A stretch of 19,057 nt of DNA from contig JACPMU010000017.1 in NCBI GenBank assembly GCA_016185865.1, forward strand, positions 1-19,057, written 5' to 3'. The position numbers and the translations under genes were made by a program. Positions 1 to 5,452 of this stretch are shown one piece after another. The notes beneath the pieces were generated by a model that had not been told where the DNA came from, searched no databases, and was given only the letters and a program-made list of their open reading frames with translations. Each line of letters starts with the position of its first letter. Positions within the stretch are counted from its first letter, which is position 1. The stretch is from Candidatus Woesearchaeota archaeon (lineage in GTDB: Archaea; Nanobdellota; Nanobdellia; Woesearchaeales; GW2011-AR4).

Positions 1-1
1 T

Positions 2-1144
2 AATGGAAAATTTAAAGATGAAGATGCTGTTGAAAAAATAGTTTTAAGCGCATTGATGGGCTTGTATAAATTTAATGAATACAAAACAAAGGACAAAGAC
101 AAGATAAAAAACATTAAAGAAATAACAATAATAGCAAGCTCAAATAAAAGCTTTGAAAGCCGGATAAAATATGCTTCTGTTGTTGCAGATGCTGTTAATA
201 AAACAAGAGACCTTGTCAATACTCCCCCAAATATTGCAACTCCGGCTTATGTTGCGGACTATGCAAAAGGTGTTGCAAAAAAAGCTGGTTTGAAATGCAC
301 AATATTTGATGAAAAGCAGATTGAAAAAATGAAGATGGGCTGCTTCATTGGAGTTGCGCAGGGCAGCACAAACAAGCCAAGGCTTGTTGTTTTGGAATAT
401 AATGGAGCTGGCAAAAGCCAGAAGCCAATTGCCATTGTTGGCAAGGGAATAACTTTTGACAGCGGAGGATTAAATGTGAAGCCTTATCCTTACATTTTAA
501 ACATGAAAGACGACAAAGGGGGGGCAGTTGCTGCATTTCATATTATAGAGGCTTGCTCCAGATTAAAATTAAACATAAACCTTATTGTTGTAACCCCATT
601 ATGCGAGAATATGATAGACGCTGCTTCCTACAGGCCAGATGATGTATTGACTGCTTACAATAAGATGACTGTTGAGATAAGAAACACTGATGCTGAAGGA
701 AGGCTTGTGCTTGCTGACGCGCTTGCATATGCGGCAGAGCAAAAGCCAAAAGCGATTATTGACATTGCAACTTTGACAGGGGCAAGCATGATAGTGCTGG
801 GCTATGTTGGGACTCCGTTTTTAAGCACGGATGAAAAGGTTGCTGAGAAAATTAAAAATGCTTCTGCAAAAAGCCTTGAAAAGATTTGGGAATTGCCGTT
901 ATGGAATGAATATGAGGAAAGCATCAAAAGCGATGTTGCTGATGTCAAGCACATAAGCGATGATGGTGATGCAGGAGTCATAATAGGAGCTACTTTTCTT
1001 AAGAATTTTGTAAATGACATTCCATGGGCGCATATTGACATAGGCACAACAGTATGGAGCAAAGTTGACAAGGGCATTTTGACAAAAGGAGCGACAGGTG
1101 CGACTGTAAGACTGATGATAGAAATGATTAGGGAGTGGAAGTAA
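2..1144 (+). CDS. Leucyl aminopeptidase (M17 family), 5' end beyond the window
   Basis: Cytosolic dinuclear-metal exopeptidase that removes N-terminal residues from peptides, probably in protein turnover. The frame is open to the left edge, so the true start lies outside; 380 residues are visible, covering the end of the N-terminal domain and the whole catalytic domain. All M17 active-site residues can be placed: the Lys and Asp of VGKGITFDSGG (nt 440-472), the second catalytic Lys in LNVKP, the metal-binding Asp in KDDKGGA (nt 506-526), and the signature NTDAEGRL (nt 683-706) with its Asp, Glu and Arg. The residue after the metal Asp in DKGG is Lys where many family members have Met. A TTG/ATG at 53/56 exists but the reading frame and homology (LSALMGLYKFNEYK) clearly continue upstream. 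T-rich runs at 1152-1175 follow the TAA stop. Confidence 0.95.
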   Translation, partial: NGKFKDEDAVEKIVLSALMGLYKFNEYKTKDKDKIKNIKEITIIASSNKSFESRIKYASVVADAVNKTRDLVNTPPNIATPAYVADYAKGVAKKAGLKCTIFDEKQIEKMKMGCFIGVAQGSTNKPRLVVLEYNGAGKSQKPIAIVGKGITFDSGGLNVKPYPYILNMKDDKGGAVAAFHIIEACSRLKLNINLIVVTPLCENMIDAASYRPDDVLTAYNKMTVEIRNTDAEGRLVLADALAYAAEQKPKAIIDIATLTGASMIVLGYVGTPFLSTDEKVAEKIKNASAKSLEKIWELPLWNEYEESIKSDVADVKHISDDGDAGVIIGATFLKNFVNDIPWAHIDIGTTVWSKVDKGILTKGATGATVRLMIEMIREWK

Positions 1145-1151
1145 ACCAATA

Positions 1152-1163
1152 CTTTTTTAAAAC
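1152..1163 (+). promoter_or_regulatory. TATA-like box for the trxB gene (leaderless)
   Basis: CTTTTTTAAAAC is centred at about 1158, roughly 27 bases before the ATG at 1185. This spacing would place the transcript start at or beside the start codon. The same spacing recurs before the genes at 14453, 15796 and 18492. Confidence 0.45.
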
Positions 1164-1175
1164 ACCATTTTTTTC
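1152..1175 (+). terminator. Two T-runs after the aminopeptidase, overlapping the trxB promoter
   Basis: Runs of six and seven T (1153-1158 and 1169-1175) follow the aminopeptidase stop within 32 bases. T-rich tracts without a stem are the usual form of archaeal termination signal. The first run also forms part of the TATA-like box proposed for the next gene, so the assignment is tentative. Confidence 0.4.
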
Positions 1176-1184
1176 TCTTATGTT

Positions 1185-2088
1185 ATGTACGATGTTATTA
1201 TCTTGGGTGCGGGCGCTGCCGGGCTGACAGCTGCGATTTACACCTGCAGAAAGAAGCACAAGACTTTGATAGTCAGCATAGATGTAGGGGGGCAGACTAA
1301 TTTGACAAGCCACCGGAATCGAGCTTATGAAAAGATTCCAGGATGAAGCAATCGGGTTTGGCGCAGAGCTTGTAATGGGCAAAGCCAACAAGGTTGATAA
1401 AATTGAAAACGGCTTCAGGATAGGGCTGGCAAACGGCGAAGAATATGATTGCAAAGCCTTGATTCTTGCCTATGGGAAAGTGCCGAAATCTCTTGGGATT
1501 GAAGGCGAGGAAAAATTCATGGGAAGGGGAGTTTCAACATGCGTGACATGTGACCTGCCGCTGTACAAGAACAGGGACATTGCAGTCATTGGAGGCGGGA
1601 ATTCCGCTGTTGAAGGCGCCTTGGAATCTGCGACTATTGCCAAAAAGGTTTACCTTGTCCACAGAAGGGATTCTTTCAGGGCTGATGAAGTAACAGTTGA
1701 AAAATTAAAAAATAATGAAAGGATTGAGCTTGTGATCAACAGCCTCCCTTTAAAGGTAATCGGGGAAAAGAATGTGGACGGCATAGAGGTTGAAAATATT
1801 GTTACAAAGGAAAAAAGAGAGATAAAGGTTGATGGCATTTTCATCGAGATTGGTTATGTTGTTGATACCTCATTCGTGCAGCATCTTGTTAAAGTCAATG
1901 AAAAGAAAGAGATCATTGTTGATGAAAGGGGCAACACATCTTGCGCTGGAATTTTCGCAGCAGGCGACATAACCCCTGTTCCTTTTAAGCAGACAGTGAT
2001 AGCTGCAGGAGACGGCTCAAAGGCTGCACTGGAATGCTACAGGTGGCTGACAGGGGGAAAAGGAGCTGTCTTAGACTGGACTCATTAA
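1185..2088 (+). pseudogene. trxB: Thioredoxin-disulfide reductase with an internal frameshifting deletion
   Basis: Flavoenzyme that would pass electrons from NAD(P)H to thioredoxin. The start is the ATG at 1185, which reads MYDVIILGAGAAGLTAA, the N-terminal FAD-binding motif, then VGGQTNLTSH. The frame then breaks near 1309-1313 and the protein continues in another frame as TGIELMKRF to the stop at 2088. In the family the two halves are joined by a segment containing the ENYPG motif, which is missing here. The frame change fits loss of about 32-38 bases (a number equal to 2 modulo 3). Downstream everything is intact: redox CVTC (nt 1540-1551), the NAD(P)H motif GGGNSA, HRRDSFRAD and the C-terminal FAD motif FAAGDITPVPFKQ. 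Re-initiation at ATG 1327 would give a 253-residue fragment lacking the FAD dinucleotide site. It is either a recent pseudogene or an assembly/sequencing error. Confidence 0.85.
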
Positions 2089-2100
2089 GAATAGAAGTTA

Positions 2101-2117
2101 TTTTAAATAAAAAATAT
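2101..2117 (+). promoter_or_regulatory. Candidate TATA box for the binding-protein gene
   Basis: A/T-only stretch (TTTTAAATAAAAAATAT) between trxB and the next gene. If used, transcription would start near 2130-2140, leaving a leader of about 75-85 bases before ATG 2214 that contains the structured element at 2121-2185. No better box lies 26 bases before the start codon, unlike the leaderless genes nearby. Confidence 0.3.
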
Positions 2118-2120
2118 GAG

Positions 2121-2185
2121 ACCCATGCGCATCACAGCAGTGAGTTGTGAGCGAGTGAAACGAGCTCACTCGCATGTCACAGGGT
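2121..2185 (+). other. Structured GC-rich intergenic element (nested inverted repeats)
   Basis: In an otherwise AT-rich spacer, GCGAGTGA (2151-2158) pairs perfectly with TCACTCGC (2166-2173) around a 7-base loop. GTGA (2147-2150) can extend the stem with TCAC (2177-2180), leaving ATG bulged, and ACCC (2121-2124) can close the whole with GGGT (2182-2185). An alternative pairing also exists: CATGCG (2124-2129) with CGCATG (2171-2176), which competes with the main stem. It could be a leader element, a small RNA or a dispersed hairpin repeat. It lacks a T-loop or anticodon arm, so it is not a tRNA. Confidence 0.5.
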
Positions 2186-2213
2186 GCCCCTCAATAAATG
2201 TTGTTTTTTAAGT

Positions 2214-2987
2214 ATGATGTACAAAAGAATTGTTTCATTGGCGCCAAGCAACACTGAGATTATTTACGGGTTAAAGGCAGATGATTCTTTAGTCGCTGTA
2301 ACCAGATACTGTGATTTTCCCGATGAAGCTAGAAAAAAGCCCCGCATAGGGGGATGGCTTGACATAAATGAAGAATTGGTCAAGAGCTATAAGCCTGATT
2401 TGCTTTTAACATCCACATTTGTGCAGAATAAAATCACTTCAAAATACAAAAAACAAAAACTAAACATTGTTTCCTTGATGCCTACAACTTTGAAAGGCGT
2501 TTTTGGCTCAATAGAAAGAATTGGCAAATTGACTGACAGGGAAAAAGAATCAATAAATTTAATTCAATCAATAAAAACTCAAATAAACAATATAAAAAAC
2601 AAAATAAAAAACTCAAAAAACAGGCCAAGGGTTTATGTTGAGGAGTGGCACAAGCCTCCAACTGTTTCAGGCAACTGGGTCCCAACCCTTGTTAAAATGG
2701 CAGGTGGTGATTATGGTTTGATAAAAGCAGGAGTGCACAGCAAAGAGATTACAAGAGAGCAAATACAAGATTACAATCCTGAAATTATAGTTATTTCTAT
2801 ATGCGGCATGAATGACAAAGTGCCGAAAGAATGGATCACAAAAAGAAATGGATGGGAAAATTTAAGCGCTGTGAAAAACAACAAGATTTATGTTTTCGAC
2901 GACTCCTGGCTTAATCGCCCAGGCCCTAGATTAACTGTTGGACTTGAGAATTTGGCCAAAGTTATTCATCCGGAATGTTTTTCTTAA
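2214..2987 (+). CDS. BtuF/Fe3+-type substrate-binding-fold protein without signal peptide
   Basis: Belongs to the class III periplasmic-binding fold of cobalamin and ferric-siderophore ABC transporters (COG0614-like). It begins with the family's opening strand, KRIVSLAPSNTEIIYGL, followed by VAVTRYCDFP, KPRIGGWLDIN, the KPDLLLTS segment, and a C-terminal lobe with VYVEEWHKPPTVSGNW, AGGDYG and NKIYVFDDSW. The length (257 residues) fits the binding domain alone. There is no hydrophobic leader or lipobox Cys, so as annotated it would be cytoplasmic, or secreted by another route. A GTG at 2184 gives ten extra residues (PLNKCCFLSM) that lack signal-peptide features; ATG 2214 or 2217 matches the family start. 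No permease or ATPase gene is adjacent, so the partner is unknown; corrinoid binding is plausible but not shown. Its TAA stop shares the bases TTAA (2984-2987) with the convergent gene's stop. Confidence 0.8.
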   Translation: MMYKRIVSLAPSNTEIIYGLKADDSLVAVTRYCDFPDEARKKPRIGGWLDINEELVKSYKPDLLLTSTFVQNKITSKYKKQKLNIVSLMPTTLKGVFGSIERIGKLTDREKESINLIQSIKTQINNIKNKIKNSKNRPRVYVEEWHKPPTVSGNWVPTLVKMAGGDYGLIKAGVHSKEITREQIQDYNPEIIVISICGMNDKVPKEWITKRNGWENLSAVKNNKIYVFDDSWLNRPGPRLTVGLENLAKVIHPECFS

Positions 2988-3862
2988 TGAGCCGGTGCTA
3001 CAGCGGGTGCAGTTGTTGGCTTAGGAGCCGCTTTAAACAAGCTTCCAATTGCCGAGCCCAAGCTGTATGCTGCTGTTGCAGCTTTGCTGTATGCCTTGCC
3101 TGCTGCACTTGCAATACCGCCTGCTAGATAGAATGGCGCGTAAAGCGGTGATAACAAAGTTTTACCTAACTTTTTGTAGCTTATCTTTTCAGGAGAGAGC
3201 ACTATCCTATATGCTATATTCGCTAAAGCAAGCGCAGGAAACAATAAAGGAGCCAAATAGGGAGCTGCATAAGCTGCTGCCACCATTGTAGACGAAATTG
3301 CTGTCAATGGCATTGCCCTTTTCAATCCTTTCCAGTAATTTTTCTTGAAATCCTTGCCCATGCCCTTGAAAGTTTTATTCTGCATCAAGTACTGCAAAGG
3401 ATAATAAAGCGCTGTCAATGCAGGAGTCAAAACTCCAAAAGTCAAGCCACCAACAAGAAGGGGGCTTACAGGCACTGATGCTCCAAGTATATTAGCAACA
3501 GTTCCTTCCAAGCCATAAGCTTTTGGTGTTTGCTTGACTGCTTCAATGCCATACCAAAGAGGTGGTGTGAATAAAGCACCAGCAATTGCCTCGTCTCTGA
3601 AATTCGCAGATGTAAATTTGCTTTTTCCGTCGGCTTTTGCATATTCTAAAATTCCCCTGCCTATTGGAAATGATGCTGCAGTAACTAAACCGTCCAAGCC
3701 AAACAATCCGGTTGCTGCTGCAATGGCTCCTGTTCCAAGCAATGCGTTTGTTGAAGCTTTGACTGCATCAGAAGATTCCTTAAGCACGCTTTCCAATGTA
3801 GTTGGCTGCTTTTTCTCTTCCTTTTTCGCTTCAGGAGGTTGAGCTGCATTGTTATCTGCCAT
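2984..3862 (-). CDS. Ala/Pro-rich multi-pass membrane protein, unknown function
   Basis: No family recognised. The 292-residue product starts with a polar, charged N-terminus (ADNNAAQPPEAKKEEKKQ), then has several long hydrophobic, alanine- and glycine-rich segments at about residues 38-70, 90-106, 120-155 and 180-222, with another towards 245-270. The tail is Ala/Pro-rich (AAPKPTTAPAVAPAH). Polar stretches rich in Lys separate the segments, as expected for a polytopic membrane protein with cytoplasmic ends. The ATG at 3862 is chosen because GAGGTGG lies just upstream with good spacing; a TTG at 3874 lies inside that ribosome-binding site and would add only MRWK. The start overlaps the 3' end of the ribbon-helix-helix gene by 11 bases, so the two are translationally coupled and the regulator probably controls this gene. 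Confidence 0.75.
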   Translation of the reverse strand: MADNNAAQPPEAKKEEKKQPTTLESVLKESSDAVKASTNALLGTGAIAAATGLFGLDGLVTAASFPIGRGILEYAKADGKSKFTSANFRDEAIAGALFTPPLWYGIEAVKQTPKAYGLEGTVANILGASVPVSPLLVGGLTFGVLTPALTALYYPLQYLMQNKTFKGMGKDFKKNYWKGLKRAMPLTAISSTMVAAAYAAPYLAPLLFPALALANIAYRIVLSPEKISYKKLGKTLLSPLYAPFYLAGGIASAAGKAYSKAATAAYSLGSAIGSLFKAAPKPTTAPAVAPAH

Positions 3863-3995
3863 TTTCCACCTCAAGCAGCTTCTTCACAGCATACTCTACA
3901 ACATGGCTTTTGTTCCTGAACTTTCCACTAGAAAGGGATTTGATTATTTCATTGACTAATTCCTCATCAAGAGTTATGCTTAGTTTATGTTTCAT
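3852..3995 (-). CDS. Ribbon-helix-helix (CopG/Arc-type) transcriptional regulator, 47 residues
   Basis: Small DNA-binding protein of the RHH fold. It reads MKHKLSITLDEELVNEII, then SGKFRNKSHVVEYAVKKLLE, ending ENGR. The N-terminal KLSITLD strand is the DNA-contacting ribbon and is followed by two helices joined by the typical F-R-[NS]-[KR]-S turn. Such proteins bind DNA as dimers and commonly repress their own operon. It is first in a two-gene minus-strand unit: its stop codon overlaps the start of the membrane protein by 11 bases (ATGGCAGATAA). The perfect palindrome at 4020-4032 lies at its predicted transcript start and is the natural candidate operator. A GGGGA lies about ten bases before ATG. 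Confidence 0.85.
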   Translation of the reverse strand: MKHKLSITLDEELVNEIIKSLSSGKFRNKSHVVEYAVKKLLEVENGR

Positions 3996-4019
3996 TTACC
4001 TGTCCCCAACGTTGTAAGT

Positions 4020-4032
4020 ACTACTAAGTAGT
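4020..4032. promoter_or_regulatory. Candidate operator palindrome for the RHH regulator
   Basis: ACTACTAAGTAGT is a perfect 6-1-6 inverted repeat. A further ATACTAC follows at 4038-4044. It sits about 25 bases downstream (minus strand) of the TATA-like box at 4047-4060, on the expected transcript start, where a bound repressor would block initiation. RHH dimers typically bind short palindromes of this size. Binding is inferred. Confidence 0.5.
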
Positions 4033-4046
4033 GTAAAATACTACCG

Positions 4047-4060
4047 CTTTTAAATCTTTC
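4047..4060 (-). promoter_or_regulatory. BRE/TATA-like promoter of the RHH operon
   Basis: Read on the minus strand: GAAAGATTTAAAAG, an A-rich BRE-like stretch followed by a TTTAAA core. The core is centred near 4052, predicting a start near 4026 and a leader of about 30 bases before ATG 3995. Confidence 0.45.
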
Positions 4061-4119
4061 TATGTTTATTACTTTAGAATAGTTACAGTAATCATGAGGG
4101 GATTTTGTATATAGTAATT

Positions 4120-4151
4120 TATACCAAAAAACATATATACCAATTAGTAGA
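4120..4151 (+). repeat. Two abutting copies of a 16-bp motif (copies 1 and 2 of 4)
   Basis: TATACCAAAAAACATA (4120-4135) is followed with no gap by TATACCAATTAGTAGA (4136-4151). Together with copies at 4217 and 4271 they define a consensus of about TATACCAAAAAGTATA, which is itself an inverted repeat TATAC-N6-GTATA. They lie in the divergent control region between the RHH operon and the ATPase-led operon. Confidence 0.6.
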
Positions 4152-4163
4152 ATAATCTAAAAC

Positions 4164-4187
4164 CGTAAAGCTTATATATTAGTTCTA
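4164..4187 (+). promoter_or_regulatory. Orphan TATA-like element sharing 16 bases with the 14421 promoter
   Basis: CGTAAAGCTTATATATTAG is a good BRE/TATA-like sequence. The 16 bases at 4172-4187 (TTATATATTAGTTCTA) are identical to 14421-14436 in front of the winged-helix gene. About 20 bases downstream is only a three-codon reading frame (ATG GAA TAT TAA, 4194-4205). It may be an upstream promoter for the 4307 operon or the relic of a lost gene. Confidence 0.4.
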
Positions 4188-4216
4188 TACAAAATGGAAT
4201 ATTAACTTTAAAAATA

Positions 4217-4232
4217 TATACCAAAAAGTATA
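4217..4232 (+). repeat. 16-bp motif, copy 3 (closest to consensus)
   Basis: TATACCAAAAAGTATA, with inverted arms TATAC and GTATA separated by six bases. It lies about 35 bases upstream of the TATA-like box at 4252-4264. Confidence 0.6.
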
Positions 4233-4251
4233 CTTTTGAAGAATCGAAATG

Positions 4252-4264
4252 TTTTTATATTATA
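4252..4264 (+). promoter_or_regulatory. TATA-like box for the 4307-14327 operon
   Basis: TTTTTATATTATA preceded by the purine-rich GAATCGAAATG. The predicted start is near 4282, inside motif copy 4 (4271-4286), giving a leader of about 25 bases. Motif copies 3 and 4 therefore bracket this promoter. Confidence 0.45.
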
Positions 4265-4270
4265 AGTATA

Positions 4271-4286
4271 TATTCCAAATAGTATA
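4271..4286 (+). repeat. 16-bp motif, copy 4, at the predicted transcript start
   Basis: TATTCCAAATAGTATA differs from the consensus at two positions. It overlaps the predicted transcript start of the ATPase-led operon, a repressing position. Confidence 0.55.
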
Positions 4287-4306
4287 AAATAAAGAGTGCT
4301 GATTAA

Positions 4307-5452
4307 TTGGCAGAAAGAGTGCATTTTAAGAGGAGTTATTACCTTGATTTGCTAGATAAAAATCTGGATTCTTTCAGGAAAGGCGCTGCAAAGAACATCG
4401 CTTTGCTCGGCCCAAGGAAATCAGGCAAAACTTCAATTGTCAAGGAGCATCTTAAGTATGCCAAAGACATTGTTCCAGTCTACATTGACCTTGAAAAAAT
4501 AAGCCTGAATCCTGAGAATTTCTCGGTTGAATTCATTGGAAATGTTGCTTTTCATTATTTAAAAAAACCGTTAAAAGAATACAGGAAATTCCTATCGCTT
4601 GAACATTTGTTAAAACTTGAGAGTGAGCTGAAAAGCAAAAGCGCTTTTTCTCTGATAAAAGCTGTTGAGAACGAATTATTAAAAATAAAGCCAAGCCAAA
4701 AACTGCTTGTTGAGAGCGCTTTCAGGTTTGCTGAAGCATTGGGAAAGGAGCAAAATAAGAAATTCCTGATTGTTTTGGACAATTTCGAGAATCTTCTTGA
4801 CCTGAATAATTTTTCGCAGATCAAGGATGTTTTGTCTGTTGTTAACTTTAAGGCTGAGAATGTAAGCTATATTGCTGCAAGCTCTTCCATAAAGCAGTCT
4901 CTTCATTCATTAAGGAATTTTGAATGCTATGAAATAAAAAATCTGGATAAAAATGAGGCAGCAGAATTAATTAAAACAATAATTGAAAAGGCTGACCAGA
5001 AGACTATTGATGAGGTATTTGCTTTAAGCAACGGGCAGCCTCTTGTAACAATACTGGTTTCTGAAAAATACAATGAAACCAAGGATGTTAAAAAGGCATT
5101 TTTGATTGAATTATTGCAAAAAAATAATTCTATCTATGGTTATTGCAGCGAATCTTTTAATTATTATTACAATAGGGCAAGGGGCCAAACCCTTCTCAAA
5201 ACAATCCTGAAGATTGTTGCAAACGATGAATTAAGGCTTACAGAAATTGCAAAGAAAATCTACAGGAGTGCACCTGTTACAAAAAGCATCCTTGAAAGGC
5301 TGATGGAAGTCGACATCATCTACAAGAAAGACAACAGGTTCTATTTTGCCGACAATGTGCTGAGGCATTGGCTGAAGTTTACTTCTCATGGATACGAGTT
5401 TGATGAAGTTCCTGATGATAAGATTTTGGAGGAAATATCTAAAGAATTATGA
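4307..5452 (+). CDS. Archaeal-type P-loop ATPase (ATPase_2/PF01637-like) with winged-helix C-terminus
   Basis: A 381-residue cytoplasmic STAND/AAA-class NTPase. Walker A is GPRKSGKTS (residues 35-43); Walker B is FLIVLDNFE (153-161), with Asn after the Asp where DE is more usual; a sensor-like strand follows at YIAASSS (188-194). A long helical insert (about 90-145) separates the motifs. Residues from about 295 onward, including LRLTEIAKKIYRSAPVTKS and the wing-like DIIYKKDNRFYFAD, resemble the winged helix that ends many PF01637 proteins. The start is TTG 4307; GTG 4319 is an in-frame alternative. It leads the operon: its TGA overlaps the next ATG by four bases (ATGA, 5449-5452). It could power or assemble the membrane complex encoded downstream, or regulate the operon through the winged helix; neither is shown. 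Confidence 0.8.
   Translation: MAERVHFKRSYYLDLLDKNLDSFRKGAAKNIALLGPRKSGKTSIVKEHLKYAKDIVPVYIDLEKISLNPENFSVEFIGNVAFHYLKKPLKEYRKFLSLEHLLKLESELKSKSAFSLIKAVENELLKIKPSQKLLVESAFRFAEALGKEQNKKFLIVLDNFENLLDLNNFSQIKDVLSVVNFKAENVSYIAASSSIKQSLHSLRNFECYEIKNLDKNEAAELIKTIIEKADQKTIDEVFALSNGQPLVTILVSEKYNETKDVKKAFLIELLQKNNSIYGYCSESFNYYYNRARGQTLLKTILKIVANDELRLTEIAKKIYRSAPVTKSILERLMEVDIIYKKDNRFYFADNVLRHWLKFTSHGYEFDEVPDDKILEEISKEL

Noticed and set aside
802..1149. Open frame of 115 codons antisense to the aminopeptidase
   Set aside because: It lies entirely opposite a well-conserved catalytic domain, and its translation shows no domain; it is a by-product of codon use.
2121..2185. Possible tRNA or H/ACA guide RNA
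   Set aside because: There is no T-loop, D-loop or anticodon arm for a tRNA. An ACA occurs near the 3' side, but no K-turn and clear pseudouridylation pocket could be drawn, so only a structured element is claimed.
3534..3842. Open frames on the plus strand opposite the Ala/Pro-rich membrane protein
   Set aside because: The minus-strand frame has a ribosome-binding site, coherent membrane segments and an upstream coupled regulator; the plus-strand frames have neither.
4120..4286. CRISPR-like or iteron (replication origin) array
   Set aside because: The copies are imperfect and irregularly spaced, without unique spacers, and no replication initiator gene is adjacent; operator sites fit better.
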